This document shows positions 1-7,600 of a stretch of DNA of 8,107 bases, piece after piece. The stretch covers positions 1 through 8,107 of the forward strand of contig CALBMD010000191.1 in assembly GCA_937896265.1 (NCBI GenBank), written 5' to 3'. This DNA comes from an uncultured Pseudomonadota bacterium. GTDB taxonomy: Bacteria > Bdellovibrionota_B > Oligoflexia > Oligoflexales > Bog-1112. Each line of letters begins with the position of its first letter. Position 1 is the first letter of the stretch. The position numbers and the translations under genes are program-made. Below the pieces are notes generated by a model. That model had not been told where the DNA came from and did no database searches. It was given only the letters and a program-made list of their open reading frames with translations.

Positions 1-895
1 AGATTTACGCAAACGATACAGCTCCGGTGTCGAAGCGTTAAAAGGCATATCTCTCGCCATCCCAGAAGGCAGCTTCTACGCTGTTCTTGGGCCTAATGGC
101 GCAGGAAAATCTACTACCATCGGCATCGTTACGAGCCTTATCCGCAAAACAGGAGGAACTGTTAAAGCCTTTGGTCACGACCTTGATACCGACCCTGATG
201 CGGTAAAAAGACTCATCGGTGTTGTGCCTCAAGAGTTCAATTTTTCCTTTTTTGAACCTGTGATGCAAATTGTTATCACACAAGCTGGTTACTATGGCAT
301 TGACAGACACACGGCTATAGCACGCGCTGAGCAGTACCTAAAGATGCTTGACCTTTGGGACAAAAGAAATACAGCAGCCCGTAGTCTTTCCGGTGGCATG
401 AAAAGAAGGCTAATGATTGCTCGCGCTTTAATTCATCACCCCAAGCTTCTGATTCTCGATGAACCGACAGCCAGCGTCGATATCGAGATCCGCCACTCAA
501 TGTGGAAGGTCTTGCGCAAGATGAACGCCGAAGGTCTAACTATTATTCTTACCACTCACTACCTCGAAGAGGTGGAAACGCTTTGTGATCGTGTAGCTAT
601 TATTAATAAAGGAAGCATCATTGAAGATTGTTCCATTAAGGATCTTCTTGGTAGGCTAAGCAAAGAAACCTTTGTTCTCTACTGCCGACACAAACCACCT
701 TCTGACCTGCATCTAAGTGAGGTGCTCTTTCATGTTAACGGCAATATGATTGAAGCTACCGTTCCTAAGACTATGGCACTTAATAGTCTTTTTACATACT
801 TACAAGGCCGCAATATTGAAATAGACAGCATGCAAAACAAAGTTAACAAGGTAGAAGAACTGTTCTTGCAAATTCTCAACAAGGAGAAGCTATGA
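1..895 (+). CDS. yadG: YadG-type ABC exporter ATP-binding protein (5' end cut by window)
   Basis: This is the ATPase subunit of an ABC-2 family exporter; it hydrolyses ATP on the cytoplasmic face to drive the permease encoded next. The frame is open from base 2, giving 297 visible residues. Walker A GPNGAGKST is at about residues 30-38 (bases 89-115), the Q-loop VPQE at 75-78, the signature LSGGMKRR at 129-136, Walker B LLILDEP at 149-155 with catalytic Glu154, a D-loop reading ASVD, and the switch His186 in LTTHYLEE. From memory it follows E. coli YadG closely, including the VPQEFNF and QAGYYG segments, so only about 8-10 N-terminal residues should be missing. A GTG at 224 could be taken for a start, but it lies after Walker A and is an internal Val codon. 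The stop overlaps the permease start (ATGA). Substrate is unknown; YadGH itself is uncharacterised. Confidence 0.95.
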   Translation, partial: DLRKRYSSGVEALKGISLAIPEGSFYAVLGPNGAGKSTTIGIVTSLIRKTGGTVKAFGHDLDTDPDAVKRLIGVVPQEFNFSFFEPVMQIVITQAGYYGIDRHTAIARAEQYLKMLDLWDKRNTAARSLSGGMKRRLMIARALIHHPKLLILDEPTASVDIEIRHSMWKVLRKMNAEGLTIILTTHYLEEVETLCDRVAIINKGSIIEDCSIKDLLGRLSKETFVLYCRHKPPSDLHLSEVLFHVNGNMIEATVPKTMALNSLFTYLQGRNIEIDSMQNKVNKVEELFLQILNKEKL

Positions 896-1665
896 CCTTA
901 AGAGAGCACTGGATTGTTTTAGCCTGCATTGTTCGGCGCGAAATGGTACGCGTGAACCGAATTTGGCTGCAAACTATCATACCTCCTATGATCACAATGA
1001 GTCTTTATTTCGTAATTTTTGGCAAATTGGTAGGTAGTCGTATTGGCCGAATCAATGGGTTTAGTTATATTGAGTTTATTGTTCCTGGCTTAATTATGAT
1101 GTCAATCATAATTAACTCCTACAGCAATGTATCTTCATCCTTTTTTTCCAGCAAATTTCAGCGCTGCATTGAGGAATTGTTGGTAGCTCCAGCTAAAAAC
1201 GAGCTTATTATCCTTGGCTATGTCCTCGGTGGTCTCTATAGAGGCGCTGTTGTCGGCGGGGTCGTTTTGGCTGTTGCATTATTTTTCACCTCATTGCCTT
1301 TGCATTCTGTTGGTATGCTGTTCGCTTATGGTATGTTAACTGCCTCGGTCTTCTCTTTGGCTGGCCTACTCAACGCTCTCTATGCCAACAGCTTTGACGA
1401 TGTATCAATCATCCCCACCTTTGTTTTAACCCCACTAAGCTACTTGGGCGGCGTTTTCTATAGCTTGGAACAGCTCCCTGAGTTTTGGGCTAAGGTAACC
1501 CTTTTCAACCCTGTTTTCTACATGGTGGATGGTTTTCGCTATGCTTTTTTGGGTAGCTCAGAATCTAGTGTCAATTTAGGCTTAGCTATTCTTATCGCCA
1601 GCAATATTGTGCTTTATGTGTTGACCTTGACCCTCTTTCAACGAGGAATTGGGCTCAAAAACTGA
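892..1665 (+). CDS. yadH: YadH-type ABC-2 exporter permease
   Basis: This 257-residue inner-membrane protein has the size of the ABC-2 permease family, with about six hydrophobic segments (roughly residues 28-46, 58-78, 104-132, 140-165, 172-191 and 229-250). The segment GFSYIEFIVPGLIMMS (57-71), EELLVAP (94-100) and the region from SLAGLLNALYANSFDD through PLSYLGGVFYSLEQLP and NPVFYMVDGFRYAFLG match YadH/NodJ-type permeases; I recall E. coli YadH as very similar along its length. It would form the transmembrane path of the exporter with the upstream ATPase, as a homodimer by family precedent. The ATG overlaps the ATPase stop by four bases, and AAGGAG at 881-886 sits five bases upstream, so translation is coupled. 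It ends just before a strong hairpin. Substrate cannot be told from the sequence. Confidence 0.95.
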   Translation: MTLREHWIVLACIVRREMVRVNRIWLQTIIPPMITMSLYFVIFGKLVGSRIGRINGFSYIEFIVPGLIMMSIIINSYSNVSSSFFSSKFQRCIEELLVAPAKNELIILGYVLGGLYRGAVVGGVVLAVALFFTSLPLHSVGMLFAYGMLTASVFSLAGLLNALYANSFDDVSIIPTFVLTPLSYLGGVFYSLEQLPEFWAKVTLFNPVFYMVDGFRYAFLGSSESSVNLGLAILIASNIVLYVLTLTLFQRGIGLKN

Positions 1666-1671
1666 ACTTTT

Positions 1672-1703
1672 TTGCAAGAAGCCGCCAGTGTGGTTTCTTA
1701 CAA
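1672..1703. terminator. Strong hairpin between convergent genes, possible bidirectional transcript end
   Basis: Two 14-base arms (1672-1685 and 1690-1703) pair with one C/A mismatch and two G-T wobbles around a CAGT loop. It starts seven bases after the permease stop and ends 14 bases before the stop of the minus-strand gene, the usual place for a shared terminator. It is not a textbook intrinsic terminator: the T-run lies before the hairpin on the plus strand, and no U-tract follows on either strand. It may instead protect or define RNA 3' ends. Confidence 0.5.
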
Positions 1704-1717
1704 GCGCAAGCAACCCG

Positions 1718-2662
1718 CTAAGCAGCTTCTAAGATATAAGATGCTGTCTGATTATCCTCAAGGAGAGCCTGAAGTTCATCAACTGACTTACCTTCAGGTC
1801 GCAACCAAGCATCCAAGTAGTTAGCTTTCATAGCAATTGGGCTTCTGTGGTACCCTGCTGCCGACACAGATTCTGGCGCCTGGTCAGTAATCACGGCAAA
1901 AGAATCAAGAGTTGTACCAGCTCCGTGCCCAAGATCTCCAGCTCCGTGCCAATGATCATACAGGCAGGGGACAAAGAAAGGCTGTGGTAGTGAGAAACCT
2001 TTTGTCTTGCCACTTTCTGCAAACTCATGAAAACTTTTTACGACCAAAATACCATGATTTTTACCAAATAGAGGTTGCCAGATACTTTTTGTCTTAGCGT
2101 GATAACGGATGCGTTCAAAATATGTAGCTGTTAGGCTCTCTCTCTTAGCTTTATAAAGCCTACTGTCTTTATCAAAGCTAGCGTCTTTATCTGCTGGTCT
2201 AATTTGAAATCGCATAGGTCGAATGACATTCTTTTTACCCTCAGCAACGATAATTCCAGCATAGTAGAGAGGGTAGATACGATGATCATAGGGATAAAGC
2301 TGGCCGTCTTCCTTTTTATTCAATTTGAATTTGGTTTTACTTATCTTTTTGATCAGACGATCTTTTTCGGTCAGTGCTGTTTTAGTTTCTTTTTTGGCTA
2401 GTTTGGCTTCAAACTCTTTTAGTTTAGCCTCACTTTCAATAAGTTCTTCCTGCCAAACCGCCCTTTGCCTTGTTATATAGGCTTCAATCAAAGGCTTAAT
2501 TTTAGGATGATCAACAAAATTAGATTCAATACCTCGACTTAACTGCAGATTGGATCCTTTAGCCCGTTGATTAAACAGCTGAACAAAGGCGTCTTCTGCA
2601 ACTTCTGCATGAAAGATCTGTTCAAGTTTCTTATAGTCGGATTCAACAACTAGGTAGTGCAT
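1718..2662 (-). CDS. Diverged SRAP (SOS response-associated peptidase / YedK-HMCES-like) protein
   Basis: The 314-residue product matches the SRAP fold by motif order: RIYPLYYAGIIV (128-139), PMRFQIRP (149-156), YKAKRESL (170-177) where the family has a NAR motif, HGILVVKSFHEF (203-214), FFVPCLYDHW (229-238), FAVITDQAP (255-263), GYHRSPIAM (270-278) and LDAWL (283-287). SRAP proteins form a covalent link with abasic sites in single-stranded DNA through Cys2, helped by Asn, Glu and His. Here Glu213 and His272 fit the Glu and His, but residue 2 is His and the NAR motif reads KAK. Residues 72-118 form a Lys/Glu-rich, probably helical insert, making the protein longer than the roughly 220 residues of YedK. 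The ATG at 2660-2662 is the only standard start in frame after the last upstream stop, yet no clear ribosome site precedes it. It lies 93 bases after the receiver gene, same strand and frame. Family call is moderate; activity is doubtful. Confidence 0.75.
   Translation of the reverse strand: MHYLVVESDYKKLEQIFHAEVAEDAFVQLFNQRAKGSNLQLSRGIESNFVDHPKIKPLIEAYITRQRAVWQEELIESEAKLKEFEAKLAKKETKTALTEKDRLIKKISKTKFKLNKKEDGQLYPYDHRIYPLYYAGIIVAEGKKNVIRPMRFQIRPADKDASFDKDSRLYKAKRESLTATYFERIRYHAKTKSIWQPLFGKNHGILVVKSFHEFAESGKTKGFSLPQPFFVPCLYDHWHGAGDLGHGAGTTLDSFAVITDQAPESVSAAGYHRSPIAMKANYLDAWLRPEGKSVDELQALLEDNQTASYILEAA
1917..1958. repeat. 21-base tandem duplication inside the SRAP-like gene
   Basis: Two adjacent 21-base units (1917-1937 and 1938-1958) agree at 18 of 21 positions, with the first 13 bases (CCAGCTCCGTGCC) identical. 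On the coding (minus) strand the units encode DHWHGAG and DLGHGAG, residues 236-242 and 243-249. The repeat is in frame and lies directly after the conserved FFVPCLYDHW segment, so it lengthens a loop without breaking the gene. Confidence 0.85.
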
Positions 2663-2755
2663 GTGAAAGCTATCGGCAACAAGCTTTCTGAGATTAAGAT
2701 GGATGCCTTCTTTTTTGAAGACATCTGACTCAAACCCCTGTTTCTACTAAGCAGC

Positions 2756-3202
2756 TTAAGCGCCAGCTGCAGGCCTTGATGTCTTATGACAGGTCTCAAA
2801 AATTTCTCGCCATAGGAGCAGATTCGCATGAAACTGTAGCAGTAAATCACGGACATTCTGCACTTTATAAGGCTTGAGCAAATAACCATCCGCCCCGTCC
2901 ATAAAACAAGATAGTGCCGTTAATAACGAATTACTAGCCGTGATCACAGCCAACTTAATACCTTTAGACATCCCTTTTACCTCTTTGAGCACTTCTTGCC
3001 CACTAATATGAGGCATCTCAATATCAGTGATAACTATATGAATGTCCTTTTCTTTAATGTGGGCCAAAGCCGATCGAGGGTCCTGGAAATTAGCAATCTC
3101 CATGGTTAGATCTGGCATCGCCTGTTTAATCATTTTTTCAAGCATTTTTGCTGAAACAACATCATCATCAATAAGCACAATTCTCAGGATATTAGAATAC
3201 AT
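2756..3202 (-). CDS. Single-domain response regulator (CheY-like receiver)
   Basis: The 148-residue protein is a lone phospho-acceptor receiver domain with no DNA-binding or enzyme output domain. The acidic pocket is Asp12-Asp13-Asp14 (IVLIDDD), the phosphorylated residue should be Asp60 (VITDIEMP), and the switch residues are Thr88 (VITAS) and Lys110 (LLKPY). About 30 residues after the domain form a Leu-rich, probably helical tail. I start it at the ATG at 3200-3202, which has AGAGGA five bases upstream. An upstream in-frame ATG at 3244 would add 14 residues but lies inside the likely -10 promoter element and has its purine run right against the codon. No histidine kinase is in the window, so its partner is unknown. 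It is transcribed away from the efflux operon and towards the SRAP-like gene. Confidence 0.93.
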   Translation of the reverse strand: MYSNILRIVLIDDDVVSAKMLEKMIKQAMPDLTMEIANFQDPRSALAHIKEKDIHIVITDIEMPHISGQEVLKEVKGMSKGIKLAVITASNSLLTALSCFMDGADGYLLKPYKVQNVRDLLLQFHANLLLWREIFETCHKTSRPAAGA

Positions 3203-3207
3203 ACCTA

Positions 3208-3213
3208 TCCTCT
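3208..3213 (-). promoter_or_regulatory. Ribosome binding site fixing the receiver start
   Basis: On the minus strand AGAGGA is followed by a 5-base spacer and then ATG (3202-3200). This decides for the 148-residue form over the upstream ATG at 3244. Confidence 0.75.
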
Positions 3214-3232
3214 GATTTGAGTCTTTCTTCCT

Positions 3233-3241
3233 AGTATACCA
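3233..3241 (-). promoter_or_regulatory. Extended -10 promoter for the receiver gene
   Basis: The minus strand reads TGGTATACT, an extended -10 (TG-N-TATACT). No good -35 is found 16-18 bases upstream, which is common for extended -10 promoters. Transcription would start near 3227, leaving a leader of about 25 bases before the ATG at 3202. Confidence 0.5.
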
Positions 3242-3263
3242 CATCCCTCAATAAGCTTTTGCC

Positions 3264-3272
3264 TGCTAAAAT
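3264..3272 (+). promoter_or_regulatory. Extended -10 promoter for the TolC-RND operon
   Basis: The plus strand reads TGCTAAAAT, an extended -10 with a hexamer one base off TATAAT. No convincing -35 is seen. Transcription would start near 3279, giving a leader of about 97 bases. A weaker alternative pairs TTGCCT (3259-3264) with a poor -10 around 3284. The element lies only 22 bases from the receiver promoter on the other strand. Confidence 0.4.
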
Positions 3273-3375
3273 ATAGAGCAAAGGATACAGCCACTTTCCA
3301 GACAAAGACTTCTTAGGTAGAACTATCTAACGCTGTTACCGGAGCAGCAGATCATTTAAATTTCTGGAGCCCTAT

Positions 3376-4668
3376 ATGCGCCAAGCTCTATTACTTCTAT
3401 CGATAATTCTCTTCCCAACCCTTGCTCAGTCTAAAGAACGCACTCTTGAAGAGACCTTTCTTACAGCAGCCCAGCGCAGCGAAGCCGTGGCGAGCCAACT
3501 TGAGGTAATCCTGCAAGCCAAAGAAGATCTCTCTCAAGCTCGCGGCGCCATTCTCCCTAACATCTCCTTAGATGCCAGCTACAGCAAAGAAAAGTACATC
3601 CACGAGAGTCAAATTTTGCCTACTTTTCATCGCAGCGTACGTCTCACGCTTCAACAACCCTTATTTCGAGGCCTAGCAGAGTATGCTGCTATCCGTCAGC
3701 AAAGCAATGTTGTCGCAGCAAAATCATTTGCCGCCCAAAATGCGGCCCGGCGTCTTTATTCTGACACCGCGACAGCCTTTTTCACAGTGATCAGTCTTGA
3801 GCAAGCCAAAAAAGATCTCCAACAAGAGCATCACCTTACTAAAGAGCGCCTCAACGAACTGAATCGCTTTTACAAAATTGGCCGCCGCCAACTCACCGAT
3901 GTGCTCTCTGTCGAAGCCAACATAGCTTCACTTGAAGCACAAATCGAAGGTATTGAAGGTAACCTTGCTAACGCTAGAGTGACTATTCATTTTCTCACTG
4001 ACTGGCCAAAAAATGTTGCTCTGCAAGATATCAACTTCCAGCCCTTAGCTCTTGAACCTCTAACCACATATCAAGCAAGTCTTGAATCACGCGCCGATAT
4101 CACTAGCGCTCGGTCTGAAAACGAAGCTAGCGCTGAATCTATTGCCATTGCCCGCGGCAGCCATCTACCTTCCTTAGATGTTGTTAGTAACTACTATGTA
4201 ACAGACCAAGGCCAAGCTACAGATCCTCGCTGGGATGTAGCTCTTGTTGCTTCTTTGCCTATCTACTCAGGAGGCATCACATCCTCCCGCGTACGCAGTG
4301 CCCAATCTTCACTTGCTCAAGCTGAACTAAATCTAGCTGCCACTCGCCGCGCTGCTCAAGCTGAATTACAATCAGCATACGAAGCTGTCGTTGCCGACCA
4401 AAAACAAGTAGCTCGCTTAACTCAGTTAGTTGCCGTAACAAAAAAAAATTGGAAAACTACCAAACAATATTTTCAAAATGGTTTAGTAACTAATCTTGAA
4501 GTCAACGCAGCTCTTACTTCCTACCAAGAAGCCGAACGGCAGCTTGATCAGCAGTACTATATTTGGAATCTTGATCTCATAAAACTCCAAGCTGCAAGCG
4601 GCTCGATGGAAAATCTCTTTGCTAAAGCTGCCCGCGTACCCTCTACTGGCAAAAGGAACACGCTGTGA
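3376..4668 (+). CDS. TolC-family outer-membrane efflux channel
   Basis: The 430-residue protein is the outer-membrane exit duct for a tripartite pump. A signal peptide with a hydrophobic core LLLLSIILF ends in AQS, with likely cleavage after residue 19. Two homologous outer-membrane-factor repeats follow. The first runs from TLEETFLTAAQRSE (23-36) through LPNISLDASY (60-69), QPLFRG (94-99) and GRRQLTDVLSVEA (169-181). The second runs through LPSLDVVSNYY (264-274), PIYSGG (295-300) and NGLVTNLEVNAAL (368-380). The length is typical of the mature family core. The ATG has GGAG at 3366-3369, six bases upstream. The gene ends in a GTGA overlap with the RND pump gene, so the two are coupled. A run of nine A bases lies at 4440-4448 in the coding sequence. 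The specific substrate is not evident. Confidence 0.95.
   Translation: MRQALLLLSIILFPTLAQSKERTLEETFLTAAQRSEAVASQLEVILQAKEDLSQARGAILPNISLDASYSKEKYIHESQILPTFHRSVRLTLQQPLFRGLAEYAAIRQQSNVVAAKSFAAQNAARRLYSDTATAFFTVISLEQAKKDLQQEHHLTKERLNELNRFYKIGRRQLTDVLSVEANIASLEAQIEGIEGNLANARVTIHFLTDWPKNVALQDINFQPLALEPLTTYQASLESRADITSARSENEASAESIAIARGSHLPSLDVVSNYYVTDQGQATDPRWDVALVASLPIYSGGITSSRVRSAQSSLAQAELNLAATRRAAQAELQSAYEAVVADQKQVARLTQLVAVTKKNWKTTKQYFQNGLVTNLEVNAALTSYQEAERQLDQQYYIWNLDLIKLQAASGSMENLFAKAARVPSTGKRNTL
4653..4657 (+). promoter_or_regulatory. Ribosome binding site for the GTG-started RND gene
   Basis: AAGGA lies inside the end of the TolC-family gene, seven bases before the GTG at 4665-4667. It supports a GTG start overlapping the upstream TGA (GTGA), and the protein then begins MNLSEICIRRPV as RND pumps usually do. 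Confidence 0.75.
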
Positions 4669-7600
4669 ACCTATCTGAAATATGCATCCGTCGCCCTGTT
4701 TTAGCCTGGATGATCATGTTTGGGCTCATCACCTTTGGTGTTATTTCTTTTCAACGCATGGGCATTTCTCAAATGCCTGATGTTAACTTCCCTGTTATCA
4801 ATATCGCTTTGACTCTTGACAATGCCGCACCTGAAATCATGGAAAGCGATGTTATTGATCTCATCGAAGATGCCGTAATGGGTATCGAGGGCCTTAAAGC
4901 CGTGACTTCGACAGCAAGTCAAGGTGTAGCAAACGTTACTTGTGAATTTTCCCTTGAGCACGATATCGATATTGCTCTGCAGGAAGTAGCTAATCGCATC
5001 GATCAAGTTCGCAATCGCCTACCGCAAAAACTCTATCCTCCAGTGATCACTAAAACAAACCCAGAAGACTTACCCATTGTCTGGGTTATGGTTTCTGCAG
5101 ATGATCGCATTTCTGTGCATGATCAGATGATCTATGCGCGTAACACTCTCAAAGATCAGCTTTCTTCCTTAAAAGGCGTCGGTGATATCCAATTTGGCGG
5201 CTATGTTACTCCCAATCTTCGCGTCTGGATAGACCAACAAAAGTTGCGCTACTATTCACTAACTGCTGCTGATATCGTCAATACCATCACTAATGAACAG
5301 CTCGAAGAGCCTGCAGGCCGCATTGAAAGCCCAGATAAAGAAATCAACATCCGCGTGCTCGGTGAAGCACGTTCTATTGCTGAATTTGAAAAAATTAATA
5401 TCACTACACGCGGTGGTTCTCCTAATTTTACCCCTATCCCTTTGACCAAGGTTGCTCGTATCGAAGAATCTGTTGCTGATATACGAGCTCTTTCCCGCTA
5501 CAACGGAGCTAAAGCTGTTGGTCTTGGCGTTATCAAGCAACACGGCTCCAACGCCGTTCAAGTAGCCCAAGGAGTGAGAGAGAAAGTAGCTCAGATGACT
5601 AAGAGTTTGCCCAAGGGGTTAAGCTTAGACGTGCGTCTTGATTCGACACACTACATCAAAGAATCGGTAGCTGAGCTTAATTTTACTCTGCTTCTCAGCG
5701 CCATTTTAACAGCCTTTGTTTGCTTACTCTTCCTAGGGTCTTGGTCTTCTACTATTAACGTGCTCTTAGCAGTGCCCATGTCAATCATTGGAGCGTTTAT
5801 AGCTCTCTATTTCTTTGGCTTTACTCTCAACACCTTCACCCTCTTAGGCCTTTCCTTGGCCATTGGGATCGTTGTTGATGATGCGATTATGATGCTAGAG
5901 AATATTGTGCGTCACCGCGATCTAGGTAAATCAAAGATCAAAGCCGCTATTGATGGTTCAGCAGAAATTAGTTTTGCAGCTATTGCCGCGACTTTGGCTA
6001 TCGCTGCTATCTTCATCCCTGTGATATTTATGGAAGGAGTTATAGGCGCCTACTTCTACCAGTATGGCATCACCGTTACTGTCGCCGTCTTTTTATCACT
6101 GCTTGAAGCTCTAGCGCTGACACCTATGTTTTCTTCTAATTTTATGCAAAGCCACAGCGCTGACAAAGAAGCTAAAGAAGGATGGATGGACCACATGATG
6201 AATGCTATGGTCCGCCAATATCGACAAAGCATTGAGGTGCTGCTGCGCTTTCGTTGGCCTGTTATCTTACTTTCAGTACTACTATTTGCTGCCTCGCTAA
6301 TGCTTCTAAATAGACTGCCACAAGAGTTGATCCCCAAACAGGATCAATCGCTTTATCTCATCAATATAAAAACACCTCCTGGCACTTCTATCTGGGCTAC
6401 AGATGAGGTCTTTAAAAAAGCAGAGAGCTACCTGAAAACCCAACCAGAAGTAGCTGACCTCTACACGACAATTGGTAACTTCGGCGGCAATGATATTGTC
6501 AATGCTGGTAGCATCTATGTCATTCTTAAAGAGCCTAAAGAGCGACGCCTGAACCAAAGTGAAATCATGGCTGCCACCAAGCGAGGGCTGCGAGATTTAT
6601 TAGCAGCAGAAAAGGCTGATGTTTTTACCCAAGATTTATCTCTCACCGGTTTTAGCGCCTCCCGTGGTTATCCTGTAGAATTCACCCTAATTGGTCCTGA
6701 TTGGCAAAAATTAATCTCCCTATCTAAGACACTGCGTCAGCGTATCGAAGAGGCCCATATCCTCGAAGATATTAACTCTACCTTTCAAGACGGCATGCCA
6801 CAAATCCAAGTAAAAGTTGATCGTAACCAGGCAGCTGAGCGAGGGGTTAGCATTGTCACGCTGGGAACTGAACTCGCCGCCCTACTAGGAGGCCAGGTCT
6901 TTGGCGCTCAAACTCAGTACCCCAAGAACGGCCATCGCTATGATATCCGTATCCGTTCATTGCCAAATCAACACGATGAACCAAGCGATGTGCAAGCTAT
7001 TCAGCTGCGCAATAACCGTGGCACTGCTGGTGATTTGGTATCTATTCAGGACGTAAGTCATATTAAAACAGGAGAATCTTTGCAGCTTATTGCCCGTCAT
7101 AATCGCCAGCGGGCTGTGCCATTTTTTGCCAACATCGCTCCTGGCTTATCTCAAAAGACCGCCCTAAAAGCCATCGAAAATATCGCTGCGGAAGTGTTAC
7201 CACCAGGATACCAAGTGGTGATCACAGGCTCTGCTCAAGCTTTCTTAGATGCTTTTGCTAGCCTTATGTTCGCTTTGATATTAGGGGTTATTGTCGCTTA
7301 TATGATTTTAGCTTCACAGTTCAATAGTTTTATCCATCCAGTGACTGTCTTGATGGCTTTGCCCTTTAGCCTTACAGGTGCCTTAATTGCTCTTTATGGA
7401 ACAGGGCAATCTTTGAATTTGTTTAGTATGATTGGACTTATCTTATTAATGGGAATTGTAAAAAAGAATTCGATCTTGCTTGTTGATTTCACAAAACAAA
7501 AACGCGATGAAGGCCTAAGCCCAACTCAAGCACTTATTGCAGCTTGCCCTCTGCGCCTACGGCCAATCCTAATGACCTCGGTGGCTACTGTGGCGGGGGC

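Noticed and set aside
38..310. Minus-strand 90-codon frame opposite the ATPase gene
   Set aside because: It lies antisense to the conserved Walker A region, and its protein shows no recognisable motif.
1912..2401. Plus-strand frames of 61 and 65 codons (1912-2097, 2204-2401)
   Set aside because: They are antisense to the SRAP-like gene, whose motifs are clear on the minus strand.
1718..2757. 11-base repeat CTAAGCAGCTT at 1718-1728 and 2747-2757, at the ends of both minus-strand genes
   Set aside because: Several 11-base matches are expected by chance in a window this size, and one copy is simply Ala-Ala-stop coding sequence.
2650..2889. Minus-strand 79-codon frame across the receiver end
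   Set aside because: It overlaps the receiver C-terminus in another phase and its sequence is not protein-like. Only its last 24 codons, after the ATG at 2724, were kept as a possible coupling frame.
3203..3244. Receiver gene starting at the ATG at 3244
   Set aside because: That ATG lies within the likely extended -10 element, and its purine-rich run abuts the codon. The ATG at 3202 has a well-spaced AGAGGA.
4701..6557. Several minus-strand frames of 65-103 codons
   Set aside because: All lie opposite the RND pump gene, which matches its family over the full length.
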